Shown here: positions 39,263 to 47,663 of the stretch, piece after piece | How the letters are laid out: each line of letters begins with the position of its first letter | Position numbering within the stretch: the stretch's first letter is position 1 | Origin: Bacteroidales bacterium | Lineage (GTDB): Bacteria > Bacteroidota > Bacteroidia > Bacteroidales > P3 | Direction of reading: 5' to 3' | Assembly: GCA_017647785.1 (NCBI GenBank) | Contig: JAGCJW010000004.1 | Coordinates: forward strand, 62,001 to 126,000 | DNA: 64,000 nt | Made by a program: the position numbers and the translations under genes | Notes under the pieces: model-generated | What the model saw: the letters and a program-made list of their open reading frames with translations, nothing else | What the model was told of the DNA's origin: nothing | Database searches by the model: none

Positions 39263-39837
39263 TGATTTTCTTCTATTATTAAATTATTTTTATCTAAGTT
39301 ATTGTATTCCTTATCTTTAAATACTATTTTTACGTAACCGTTTTTTATAATTTCTTTAATGATTAAAAATAGTTTTTCTTCATTTTTTTTCTTCCCTTCT
39401 TTCAAAAAAAGATAGATTCCTACTTCATTATTGTATAAATCCATATTCATAGATGCTAAATCATAACCTGAATTTGGATTTACTTTAAAAATATATTCAT
39501 TATAGCGTTCATAAATATTTCCTATTCGTCTTGCTTTTTCTACTCCTATATTTTCTGAAAGTTTATACATCCATAAAACATGTCGAAAAGCATCATATTT
39601 TCCTGCTTCAATATTTTTGTTGTAAAAGTCTTTATCTTTTTTTGATAAACTATCTATTTTTGATAAAACAGTATTTGATATTTCTAATGATTTCTTTATT
39701 GTATTAAAATTAGCCAATGCCCAAATTTTATCTTTCGTACTTAAACTCTTAAAAAGCATTTTTTTATTTTGTGAATTCAAAGAAAAATTCAAAGCAAATA
39801 AAAAGATGAACAAAAAAGTCAAAGAAATATTTCTCAT
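39199..39837 (-). CDS. Exported DUF6973-like protein of unknown function
   Basis: This 212-residue protein has a signal peptide (MRNISLTFLFIFLFALNFSLNSQ). Conserved-looking polar motifs are KYDAFRHVLWMYKLSENIG and NPNSGYDLASMNMDLYNNEVG, which resemble the DAxRHAxW and DLxNNEVG motifs of the DUF6973 group. The pattern of His, Asp and Glu could be an active site, but no reaction is known. Its end overlaps the M28 peptidase gene by 10-64 bp depending on the start chosen. A joint role in peptide turnover is only a guess. Confidence 0.6.
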   Translation of the reverse strand: MRNISLTFLFIFLFALNFSLNSQNKKMLFKSLSTKDKIWALANFNTIKKSLEISNTVLSKIDSLSKKDKDFYNKNIEAGKYDAFRHVLWMYKLSENIGVEKARRIGNIYERYNEYIFKVNPNSGYDLASMNMDLYNNEVGIYLFLKEGKKKNEEKLFLIIKEIIKNGYVKIVFKDKEYNNLDKNNLIIEENQWKGKWENQRHLINSNSAICE

Positions 39838-39865
39838 AACTCAAATTTTAACTCCCTATATTTTT

Positions 39866-39902
39866 AAAAAATCAAGTCAATTGATCAGTCGGTTGATTTT
39901 TT
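39866..39902 (-). terminator. Hairpin terminator after nadA
   Basis: A 10-bp stem (AAAAAATCAA with TTGATTTTTT) encloses a 17-nt loop, 132 bp after the nadA stop. A/T runs at both edges suit either strand. Confidence 0.55.
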
Positions 39903-40033
39903 TCGAAGCATTTAGGCTTAAAGTTGGTGAAATTTAGCAAAATTAGTAATATAATTAATTGTTATTCTTATAGTTAAGATATAGAAATATCAAAAAAATG
40001 TTCCATCTATTTTTTTCCGAAAATTGACTATTT

Positions 40034-40978
40034 TTAAATAATTCCTAAGCTTTTTGAAATTTCTAACATTTTTAAGATTGGTTTTTCCGCATCTTTGATT
40101 AAATCTTCAGAAAGTATGATTTCGTTATCCAAAGTCTCCATTACTTCAATAACTTTTTCCATTGTATTTAATTTCATATTACGACAATCATTACAAGGAG
40201 TATTTTCATTTGGTGTAACTACAATAAATTCTTTGTTTGGATTGTCAAGTTTCAATTTATGAGTAATTCCTGATTCTGTTGCAACCAAAAATTTATCGTT
40301 TTCAGAGTTTTTTACAAATTTTATCATAGCTTGAGTAGATCCAACAAAATCTGCAAGTTGTAAAACAGAATCATTACATTCTGGATGTGCAATTAGAGTA
40401 TAACATTTATATTTATTTTTTAATTCTTTTACATATTCAGGTGTTAATAACTCGTGAACCTCACAACTTCCATTCCATAAAACCATATTTCTATTAGTAA
40501 TACGATTGATATATCCCCCTAAATTTTTGTCTGGAGCAAATATAATTTTCTGATTCTCAGGAAGAGAGTTTATCATTTGTACTGCATTTCCTGAAGTGCA
40601 AATTATATCAGAAAGAGTTTTTATTTCCGCAGAACAATTAATGTAAGATATTACAATATGATCAGGATATTGTTGTTTAAAAGCCTTAAATTCATCGTAT
40701 TTACAAGAATCTGCAAGTGAGCAACCTGCGTTAAAATCAGGAATTATCACTTTTTTATTTGGGTTTAATATCTTTGCGGTTTCTCCCATAAAGTGAACTC
40801 CACATAAAAGAATAATATCTGCTGTTGTATCTTTGGCAATTTGTGCTAAATTCAAACTATCTCCCACATAATCAGCCGCTTCTTGTATTTCAGGTAAACA
40901 ATAATAGTGTGCTAATATTACAGCATTTTTTTCTTTTTTTAATTTCTCAATTCTTTCAAAAAAATATGTCTTATCCAT
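40034..40978 (-). CDS. nadA: Quinolinate synthase A
   Basis: This 314-residue [4Fe-4S] enzyme condenses iminoaspartate with dihydroxyacetone phosphate in de novo NAD synthesis. It starts with AVILAHYYCLPEIQEAADYVGDS. The three expected cluster Cys are at 86 (AGCSLADSC), 172 (WNGSCEVHE) and 265 (CNDCRNMKL). Extra Cys residues are common in this subgroup. No nadB or nadC is adjacent, and it appears monocistronic with its own promoter element at 41061-41068. The glutamine-type NadE at 47664 acts at the far end of the same pathway. Confidence 0.95.
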   Translation of the reverse strand: MDKTYFFERIEKLKKEKNAVILAHYYCLPEIQEAADYVGDSLNLAQIAKDTTADIILLCGVHFMGETAKILNPNKKVIIPDFNAGCSLADSCKYDEFKAFKQQYPDHIVISYINCSAEIKTLSDIICTSGNAVQMINSLPENQKIIFAPDKNLGGYINRITNRNMVLWNGSCEVHELLTPEYVKELKNKYKCYTLIAHPECNDSVLQLADFVGSTQAMIKFVKNSENDKFLVATESGITHKLKLDNPNKEFIVVTPNENTPCNDCRNMKLNTMEKVIEVMETLDNEIILSEDLIKDAEKPILKMLEISKSLGII

Positions 40979-41060
40979 ATTATTATTAATTTATTTTAAT
41001 TTTATATTTATTATATCTCTGTTGAAATTGTTAATATCTTTTTTGAACTAAAAATTGTTG

Positions 41061-41068
41061 CAAATATA
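41061..41068 (-). promoter_or_regulatory. Bacteroidota -7 element for nadA
   Basis: Minus-strand TATATTTG, with a minus-strand TTTG at 41083-41086. The 14-bp gap is shorter than usual, so support is moderate. The leader is about 75 nt. Confidence 0.4.
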
Positions 41069-41308
41069 CAATTTTTTATTAACAAAACAATGTAATTTAT
41101 TTACAATTTAAAGATTTATATATCAGTAAATTATATATTTATTAACAAAATTCACTTATTAAGTTTTTGTTAATAAAGTTAAAACTATTTTTACTTTTTT
41201 TAATAGTTGATAACGTATTGAATTATTTGTTAAATAAATGTGAAATATTAACATTTATACAATTATTAAATGCTTCTAAACGACTTTTCAACAATAATTA
41301 ACAATAAT

Positions 41309-41342
41309 TTTGTTGATATTTTTTTAAAATATCTTATCTTTG
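41309..41342 (+). promoter_or_regulatory. Promoter of rpiB and downstream genes (TTTG-N22-TATCTTTG)
   Basis: TTTG at 41309-41312 and TATCTTTG at 41335-41342 are spaced 22 bp, within the Bacteroidota range. It lies 26 bp before the ATG at 41369 and argues against any longer rpiB start. Confidence 0.7.
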
Positions 41343-41368
41343 CAGTAAGTATAAATTTTGATTTGATT

Positions 41369-41806
41369 ATGAATAACATTATTCCTATGGCTTGCGATCA
41401 TGCAGGTTTTGAATTAAAAGAATTTTTGAAAAAATATTTAGAAGAAAAAGGATTTGAAATAAAAGATTTTGGTACTTATTCAACTGATTCTGTTGATTAT
41501 CCTGATATGATTCATCCTTTAGCAAAAGAAATTAATGATGGAGTTTATAAATTTGGTATTATAATGTGTGGTAGCGCTAATGGCGTTTCTATGGTAGCAA
41601 ATAAGTATCCAAATGTAAGATGTGGACTTTGCTGGGAAGAAGAAATAGCAGAATTAACAAAGAAACATAATAATGCTAACATAATTTCTTTACCTGCTCG
41701 TTTCATTTCTCAAGAAAAAGCTATTTCTATTGTAAATGCTTATTTAAATGCTGAATTTGAAGGTGGTAGACATCAAAATAGAGTAGATAAGATTTCTATT
41801 AAATAA
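41369..41806 (+). CDS. rpiB: Ribose 5-phosphate isomerase B
   Basis: This 145-residue RpiB/LacAB isomerase interconverts ribose 5-phosphate and ribulose 5-phosphate. The start at 41369 gives MNNIIPMACDHAGFELKEFL, where CDHAG is the family opener; longer starts run through the promoter. The catalytic Cys is in IIMCGSANGVSMVANK, followed by RCGLCW and the C-terminal EGGRHQNRVDKI. It heads a six-gene plus-strand run. Deoxyribose-phosphate aldolase two genes on gives a related pentose-phosphate theme. Confidence 0.95.
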   Translation: MNNIIPMACDHAGFELKEFLKKYLEEKGFEIKDFGTYSTDSVDYPDMIHPLAKEINDGVYKFGIIMCGSANGVSMVANKYPNVRCGLCWEEEIAELTKKHNNANIISLPARFISQEKAISIVNAYLNAEFEGGRHQNRVDKISIK

Positions 41807-41821
41807 GTTTTGTATTATTAA

Positions 41822-42985
41822 ATGAATACGAGTGAATACAAGAAATTTTTACATACTTGTAGTAAAAATATCAACGATTTTGATGTAAAATTGTTTGATG
41901 TAGATAATACGGTTCACTCTGTTTATGATAATATAGATAAACTTCAATTACAGGCTTCAAAAGTTAGGCAAAAATTCGTAGATAATATAGCTAATAATTT
42001 ATTAGATTTTGAAAAAAATTTCATCAGTAATAAAAGTTATATTAATTGGTGTTTGTCTTACGATGATTTTTATAATAGTTTATTAAAGCTTTTAGATAAG
42101 AAAAAAATAAAGTCTGTTAGTATTTTTCCTTCTGATTTTAACAATGAATTATCTTTAGAAAAAATGTTAAAATTAGAAGGAATATCTTTGTTTTCAAAAG
42201 ATAATATTTGCTCTATTCACGAACCAAATTTTGGTATTGTTGATACTGGGAGTTTCCTCTCTATTTTTAATTCCATTTTTGAAATGGAACTTCTATTAGA
42301 TTCTAAAATAAAAATTTTCATTCTTCCTATCAATAAGTTTATTTGTAATATTTCTGATATAGATATCTTTGCACACATATTATCTATTTATAAGGATAAC
42401 GCAAAATTTCCACAGATTTCTAATATATTTACTCCAAATTCTGCTGAAAATAAATCAGAAACTCATCTTTTTATAGTGGATAATGGTAGGAGTAACCTAT
42501 TATCTTTAAAAGAACAAAAAAAATCTTTATGGTGTATCAATTGTGGAGCTTGTAAGAAGGTGTGTCCAGTATATAAATTAATTAAAGACCAACCCTATAA
42601 CAATAGTTTAACAGGACCACTTGCAAATGTTATGTTACCTTTTTTAGAAAATTATGATAGCTATAAACATTTAAGTTTTAATTCAGTACTTTGTGGTAAT
42701 TGTTCAAAGGTTTGTCCTGTTAATATTCCTATTACTGATTTAATTCTTGAAAACAGAAAATTCTTTTTTGAATCTAAAATAATGAATCTTGAAGATAATT
42801 TATTGTCTCTTGGTTTAAAAAAATTCTTAATTAGTAGAAAAAATATGAATAGGAGGTATTGGGTAAAGAAATATTTACTACGTAAAATGTTGCCAAATAC
42901 TATTAAAAAAAGTATTAGAATACCTTCATTTTCTAAAAAGACTTTTAATCAGAATGAACAACAAAATAAAGCAAATATTGAATGA
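41822..42985 (+). CDS. LutB-like [4Fe-4S] protein
   Basis: This 387-residue protein matches the C-terminal half of LutB/YkgF lactate-utilisation proteins: FIVDNGRSNLLSL, then C238-C241-C244-C248 in CINCGACKKVCP, and C291-C294-C298 in LCGNCSKVCPVNIP. The LUD-like N-terminal part is shortened and divergent; NFGIVDTGSF aligns to the family's NFAIAETG block. LutA and LutC partners are not in the window, so lactate oxidation is not supported. It starts 15 bp after rpiB and its 3' end overlaps deoC by 32 bp in another frame. Confidence 0.72.
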   Translation: MNTSEYKKFLHTCSKNINDFDVKLFDVDNTVHSVYDNIDKLQLQASKVRQKFVDNIANNLLDFEKNFISNKSYINWCLSYDDFYNSLLKLLDKKKIKSVSIFPSDFNNELSLEKMLKLEGISLFSKDNICSIHEPNFGIVDTGSFLSIFNSIFEMELLLDSKIKIFILPINKFICNISDIDIFAHILSIYKDNAKFPQISNIFTPNSAENKSETHLFIVDNGRSNLLSLKEQKKSLWCINCGACKKVCPVYKLIKDQPYNNSLTGPLANVMLPFLENYDSYKHLSFNSVLCGNCSKVCPVNIPITDLILENRKFFFESKIMNLEDNLLSLGLKKFLISRKNMNRRYWVKKYLLRKMLPNTIKKSIRIPSFSKKTFNQNEQQNKANIE

Positions 42986-43844
42986 AAATGAATTATTAGA
43001 ATTCATAAATAATAGACAAGATGAAAAATTCAAAGAATATATTGATAAAAATATATTTTGTAAGGAGAATTTGTCTGTTTATGCACAAGAAGATTTATTA
43101 GATTTAATACAATATTTGGATTTAACCTCTTTAAATAACACGGATAATACAGAAACTATTTCCGAATTTGTAAAAAAATCTACTTTTTTGTTTAATAACA
43201 AAGCTTATTACACAGGAGGAATATGTTGTTTTTCTAATTTTATTCTTCAAATCAATCAATATAAACCTTCAAAAAAGATAAGAACAGTTGTTGTAGCAGC
43301 AGGATTCCCTCATTCTCAACTTCCATTGTCAGCTAAATTAGAAGAAATAAAATATTGCATAGAGAATAATGCAGACGAAATAGACATTTGTTTGAATAGA
43401 GGTTTATTTTTTGAAGGAAAAATAGAAGAAATAAAACAAGAAATAAGTAGTGTAAAAGAATTAATTAATAATTCAGGCAAAGAAATACTACTAAAAGTAA
43501 TATTAGAAGTAGGGGAGTTAGAAGAATATTTAAAAATATATCAAGCCTCTCTTTTATGTTTAGAATCCGGAGCAGATTTCATTAAAACCTCTACTGGAAA
43601 AATACAAAAAGGAGCAGATATGTATTCATCAATTGTAATGATGCTTGCATTGAGAGAGTATTATCGTAAGAACAATCTTCTAAAAGGAATAAAAATAGCA
43701 GGAGGTATAAGAACACCATTAGAAGCTATTCAATATATAAATCTTTATAAATTGTTTATTTCTTCAAATATTGATAACAAATTATTTAGAATAGGTTGCA
43801 GTCAATTATTTGAAAAATTACAATTAGAAATATTTAAAAAATAA
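42954..43844 (+). CDS. deoC: Deoxyribose-phosphate aldolase
   Basis: This 296-residue class I aldolase splits deoxyribose 5-phosphate to acetaldehyde and glyceraldehyde 3-phosphate. The Schiff-base Lys is in ADFIKTSTGK near 214-223; GADEIDICLNRG-type residues appear as NADEIDICLNRG; and the phosphate-binding IKIAGGIRTPLEA is present. The N-terminus is longer than E. coli DeoC, as in other Bacteroidota. The ATG at 42954 lies inside the LutB-like gene, a 32-bp overlap. Confidence 0.93.
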   Translation: MNNKIKQILNENELLEFINNRQDEKFKEYIDKNIFCKENLSVYAQEDLLDLIQYLDLTSLNNTDNTETISEFVKKSTFLFNNKAYYTGGICCFSNFILQINQYKPSKKIRTVVVAAGFPHSQLPLSAKLEEIKYCIENNADEIDICLNRGLFFEGKIEEIKQEISSVKELINNSGKEILLKVILEVGELEEYLKIYQASLLCLESGADFIKTSTGKIQKGADMYSSIVMMLALREYYRKNNLLKGIKIAGGIRTPLEAIQYINLYKLFISSNIDNKLFRIGCSQLFEKLQLEIFKK

Positions 43845-43861
43845 TAATAAATAAAGATAAT

Positions 43862-44989
43862 ATGAGTACTATCACTATAAAGACAGTAACTACAAAGAAA
43901 GAATTTAAAGCGTTTTTAAATTTTCCTTATAAACTCTTTAAAAATGACAAACAATGGGTTCCTTCTTTGATAATTGATGAAAAAAATACTTTTAACAAAA
44001 AGAAAAATCCAGCATTAGAGTTTTGTGAGTATAGAATTTTTTTAGCATATAAAAGTTCAGAAGTAGTAGGACGAATAGTTGGTATGATAAACAAAAAATC
44101 CAACGAAATATGGAAAGAAAAAAGGGTTAGATTTGGTTGGATAGACTTTATAGATGATACAGAAGTTTGTCAAAAATTATTAGAAGCAGTAGAAAATTGG
44201 GGTAGAGGAGAAGGTATGACAGAAATAGTAGGTCCTATGGGATTTACGGATATGGATAAAGAAGGTATGTTAGTAGAAGGATTTAATGAAGATTGCTCTA
44301 TGTCCACTTATTATAATCCTTCGTATTATCCAAAACAATTAGAAAAGCTTTCTTATAGGAAAGAAGTGGATTGGATACAATATAAATTAAAAGCTGACCA
44401 ACAAATTCCTGAAAAGATATTAAAGATAAACAATCTGATAAAAGAAAAATATAACTTAAAAATAGTAGAAGGTATTCCTGTGAAGCAGATAGCAGATAGA
44501 TATGGTGTTAAATTATTTGATACACTTAATGAAGCCTTTTCTCATCTTTTCGGATATGTTCCTTTAAACGAAAAACAAGTAAAATTCTATATTGACCAAT
44601 ACTTTCCTTTTTTAAATAAGAAGTTAATATGTTTAATAGTAGATGAGAATGATGACATAGTTGCCTTTGGTGTTTCTATGCCTTCTTTGACAGAAGCTTT
44701 AAGAAAAAGTAAAGGAAGATTATTTCCGTTTGGTTGGTATTATTTTCTGAAAGCTATACGTAAATTTGATAACATTGATTTATTATTTAATGGCGTTCAT
44801 CCTAAATGGCAGAATAAAGGTGTTCACTCTATTTATTATGCAGAAATGAATAAACAATATATAAATTTAGGTTCTAAAACAGCAATAGCAAATCCACAAT
44901 TAGAAACTAACCTTGCGGCAAGAATTTGGGAAAAATATGAAGATGCGCATATTGCAATACGAAGACGCGCATATATTAAAGAAATATAA
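43862..44989 (+). CDS. GNAT-like acetyltransferase-fold protein
   Basis: This 375-residue protein resembles a large Bacteroidota family annotated as N-acetyltransferases. The N-terminal part has KEFKAFLNFPYKLFKND and VVGRIVGMINKK; the middle has EIVGPMGFTDMDKEGMLVEGF; the end has NGVHPKWQNKGVHSIYYAEM and ETNLAARIWEKYED, reminiscent of the second half of a tandem GNAT fold. The classic acetyl-CoA R/QxxGxG/A loop is not obvious. Substrate and role are unknown. It sits 17 bp after deoC and 20 bp before the SDR gene. Confidence 0.65.
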   Translation: MSTITIKTVTTKKEFKAFLNFPYKLFKNDKQWVPSLIIDEKNTFNKKKNPALEFCEYRIFLAYKSSEVVGRIVGMINKKSNEIWKEKRVRFGWIDFIDDTEVCQKLLEAVENWGRGEGMTEIVGPMGFTDMDKEGMLVEGFNEDCSMSTYYNPSYYPKQLEKLSYRKEVDWIQYKLKADQQIPEKILKINNLIKEKYNLKIVEGIPVKQIADRYGVKLFDTLNEAFSHLFGYVPLNEKQVKFYIDQYFPFLNKKLICLIVDENDDIVAFGVSMPSLTEALRKSKGRLFPFGWYYFLKAIRKFDNIDLLFNGVHPKWQNKGVHSIYYAEMNKQYINLGSKTAIANPQLETNLAARIWEKYEDAHIAIRRRAYIKEI

Positions 44990-45009
44990 ATCTATTATTT
45001 ACATATAAA

Positions 45010-46023
45010 ATGGAGTTTAAAAAAGAAGTATCTCTTGATAATCGTCCAAAAGTATTAGTAACAGGAGCAAGCGGATTTATAGGAAGTAGTTTGGTAGAGC
45101 AACTACTTGAAGATGGGAAATATCAAGTTTACGCTGGCATAAGAGAATCTTCAAATTTAAAATATCTTCAAGACTCTCGTATTAATTTTATAAACTTATG
45201 TTATTCTAATCCTTCAAAACTAAAAGAACAATTAGAAGAATATAATTTCCAATGTGTATTTCATCTTGCTGGTGTTACAAAAGCAAAGAAACAAGACTTT
45301 GATAAAATCAATTTTGAATACACAAAAAATCTTGTAGATGCGATAAACCCTAAAACAACAAAGCTAATATATCTTTCTTCTTTTGCAGCTCATGGCCCGG
45401 GAAATGAAAAAACTTTCGCAAAATCAAAGGTTACAGATGAAAATTGCCCTAATACAGCTTATGGTTGCTCAAAATTAAAATCTGAAATCTATATTAATGC
45501 AAATTTTAAGGGGAAATACGTTATTTTAAGACCTACGGGTGTGTATGGTCCACGTGAAACAGATTATTTTCTTTTCTTTCAAACTATTGATAATCACATA
45601 GAACCATACTTAGGTTTTGTTTCACAACATTTGAGTTTTGTTTATGTTAAGGATTTAGTTGAGTTGTGTGTTAAAGCTTTTGAAAGTGAAATTTCAAATA
45701 AAACATATTTTGTTAGTGATGGGAATATGTATTTAGATTCAGAGTACGCAAAAATTTCAAAAGAAGTTTTGTCGACTTGGACTATAAAGATTAAATTTCC
45801 TCTCTTTATAGTAAAATGGATATCTTATGTTTTGGATTCTTTTGGCAGAACAATAGGTAAAAATTTTACGTTAAACAAAGATAAATACGCTATTTTATCT
45901 GCACGAAATTGGGATTGTAATATTGAAGATTTGAAAAGAGATTTAGGGTATAGTCCAAAATATGATTTGAAAAAAGGAGTAGAAGAAACTATTCAATGGT
46001 ATAAAAAAGAAAAATGGTTATAA
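45010..46023 (+). CDS. NAD-dependent epimerase/dehydratase (extended SDR)
   Basis: This 337-residue protein has the nucleotide-binding VTGASGFIGSSLVEQLL at 16-32, LSSFAAHGPG with the active Ser, and YGCSKLKSE with the YxxxK pair. It most resembles the extended SDR group that acts on nucleotide sugars or on steroid-like substrates; the product cannot be named. Downstream, the thioredoxin lipoprotein starts 2 bp after its stop codon. Confidence 0.85.
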   Translation: MEFKKEVSLDNRPKVLVTGASGFIGSSLVEQLLEDGKYQVYAGIRESSNLKYLQDSRINFINLCYSNPSKLKEQLEEYNFQCVFHLAGVTKAKKQDFDKINFEYTKNLVDAINPKTTKLIYLSSFAAHGPGNEKTFAKSKVTDENCPNTAYGCSKLKSEIYINANFKGKYVILRPTGVYGPRETDYFLFFQTIDNHIEPYLGFVSQHLSFVYVKDLVELCVKAFESEISNKTYFVSDGNMYLDSEYAKISKEVLSTWTIKIKFPLFIVKWISYVLDSFGRTIGKNFTLNKDKYAILSARNWDCNIEDLKRDLGYSPKYDLKKGVEETIQWYKKEKWL

Positions 46024-46025
46024 AT

Positions 46026-46487
46026 ATGAAAACATTAAAAATTATAAAGTTAATTATATTAATTGTTTTGTTTTTTTCTTGTGGTTCTAAACAAGAATTA
46101 AAAGAAGAAACTAAGCAAGTGAAACTTGTTTCAAATATAATAGAAGTAGATACAAAGTTCTTTATTGAAAAAATTGCCAAATTAGATAATAGACTTGAAT
46201 ATTTAGGGGATAAACCAGCTATAATAGATTTTTATGCAACTTGGTGTGGACCTTGTAGAAAGCAAACTCCAATATTAGAAGAATTATCTAAGAAGTACAA
46301 AGACTCTCTTTATGTTTACAAAATAGATGTAGATAACTCTCCTGATTTAGCCAATACTCTGAATGTTTCTGCTATACCTACTTTAATCTTTTTTCCACTT
46401 TCACCTGCTAGACCTATAATGATGCAAGGCTTTATGTCTAAAGAGGAAGTAGAACATTATATTCAATCATTTCTTTTAAAGAATTAG
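46026..46487 (+). CDS. Thioredoxin-fold lipoprotein
   Basis: The ATG at 46026 directly follows the SDR stop and gives MKTLKIIKLIILIVLFFSC, a lipoprotein signal with Cys19. The 153-residue protein has a thioredoxin domain with the active site TWCGPCRKQTP and the cis-Pro block VSAIPTLIFF. It probably handles disulfides or heme-related redox in the periplasm. It ends the run that starts at rpiB. No DsbD-type partner is seen. Confidence 0.86.
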   Translation: MKTLKIIKLIILIVLFFSCGSKQELKEETKQVKLVSNIIEVDTKFFIEKIAKLDNRLEYLGDKPAIIDFYATWCGPCRKQTPILEELSKKYKDSLYVYKIDVDNSPDLANTLNVSAIPTLIFFPLSPARPIMMQGFMSKEEVEHYIQSFLLKN

Positions 46488-46582
46488 AAAATATTTCACA
46501 AGAAACAATTTGATAACTCTTTGAAAATCTATTGAATAAACAAAACATTTGAATTTTTATACAAAGTAAAATGATTTTTTAT

Positions 46583-46590
46583 TACCTTTG
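46583..46590 (+). promoter_or_regulatory. Bacteroidota -7 element for recA
   Basis: TACCTTTG fits TAnnTTTG, 30 bp before the recA ATG. No LexA-type dyad was recognised in the 133-bp gap. Confidence 0.5.
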
Positions 46591-46620
46591 TAGTCTTAAT
46601 ACACATTAAATAAATAATCT

Positions 46621-47643
46621 ATGGCAAAGGAACAAGACTTATCAGCAGAGAAATTAGAAAAGTTAAAAGTGTTACAGGCAGCTGTTTCAAAGATAGAAAA
46701 GAATTATGGTAAAGGCTCCATAATGAAATTAGGAGATAAAGCCGTAGAAGACATAGAAACAATTTCCACAGGTTCTATTTCATTAGACTCTGCCTTAGGA
46801 GTAGGAGGATTTCCTAAAGGAAGAATAATAGAAATCTATGGACCAGAATCTTCAGGTAAAACTACATTAGCTATACACGCTATTGCAGAAAGTCAAAAAC
46901 AAGGAGGACTTGCTGCATTCATAGATGCAGAACATGCATTTGATAGTACATACGCAAAGAAATTAGGAGTAGATGTAGATAATTTATACATCTCTCAACC
47001 AGATAATGGAGAGCAAGCTTTAGAAATAGCAGAAAACTTAATTAGTTCTGGAGCAGTAGATGTAATAGTTATAGACTCTGTTGCTGCCCTTACTCCAAAA
47101 AGTGAAATAGATGGAGAAATGGGAGATAGCAAAATGGGATTACATGCTCGTTTAATGAGTCAAGCTTTAAGAAAAATGACAGCAACAATTAGCAAAACTA
47201 AATGTTGTTGTATCTTCATAAACCAATTAAGAGATAAGATTGGAGTTATGTTTGGTTCTCCTGAAACAACTACAGGAGGTAACGCTTTGAAATTCTATTC
47301 TTCAATTAGAATGGATATAAGAAGAGTTCAAGCAATAAAAGAAGGAGATACAAACATAGGAAACAGAGTAAGAGTAAAGATTGTAAAAAACAAAGTTGCT
47401 CCACCATTTAGACAAGTAGAATTTGACTTATTATTTGGACAAGGCATAAGCAAGATAGGAGAGATAGTAGATTTAGGAGTAGAAGCAGGTATTTTAAAGA
47501 AGAGTGGTTCATGGTTTAGCTATGGAGAAACAAAACTAGGACAAGGAAGAGAATCTGTAAAACAACTTTTAGCAGACAATCCAGAACTACAAGAAGAAAT
47601 AGAAACAAAAATCAGAGAATACTTAAAAGAAAAGACAGAATAA
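46621..47643 (+). CDS. recA: Recombinase RecA
   Basis: This 340-residue recombinase forms filaments on single-stranded DNA for strand exchange. Walker A is GPESSGKT at 74-81; [22 protein letters not shown] is Walker B and loop L1; and [27 protein letters not shown] gives loop L2 and following region. The C-terminus is rich in Glu and Lys ([13 protein letters not shown]). nadE follows 20 bp later. It may cooperate with the DprA at the left edge. Confidence 0.97.
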   Translation: MAKEQDLSAEKLEKLKVLQAAVSKIEKNYGKGSIMKLGDKAVEDIETISTGSISLDSALGVGGFPKGRIIEIYGPESSGKTTLAIHAIAESQKQGGLAAFIDAEHAFDSTYAKKLGVDVDNLYISQPDNGEQALEIAENLISSGAVDVIVIDSVAALTPKSEIDGEMGDSKMGLHARLMSQALRKMTATISKTKCCCIFINQLRDKIGVMFGSPETTTGGNALKFYSSIRMDIRRVQAIKEGDTNIGNRVRVKIVKNKVAPPFRQVEFDLLFGQGISKIGEIVDLGVEAGILKKSGSWFSYGETKLGQGRESVKQLLADNPELQEEIETKIREYLKEKTE

Positions 47644-47663
47644 AATACGTTTAGATTCATACA

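Larger units (their letters stand above)
40979..41368. other. 390-bp AT-rich divergent intergenic region
   Basis: It contains the nadA element (minus TATATTTG, 41061-41068) and the rpiB promoter (41309-41342). The rest is very AT-rich with short TTAACAAA-like repeats. No tRNA or open gene is seen. Confidence 0.6.

Noticed and set aside
41270..41368. A 33-residue extension of RpiB.
   Set aside because: It runs across the TTTG-N22-TATCTTTG promoter, and RpiB begins next to CDHAG.
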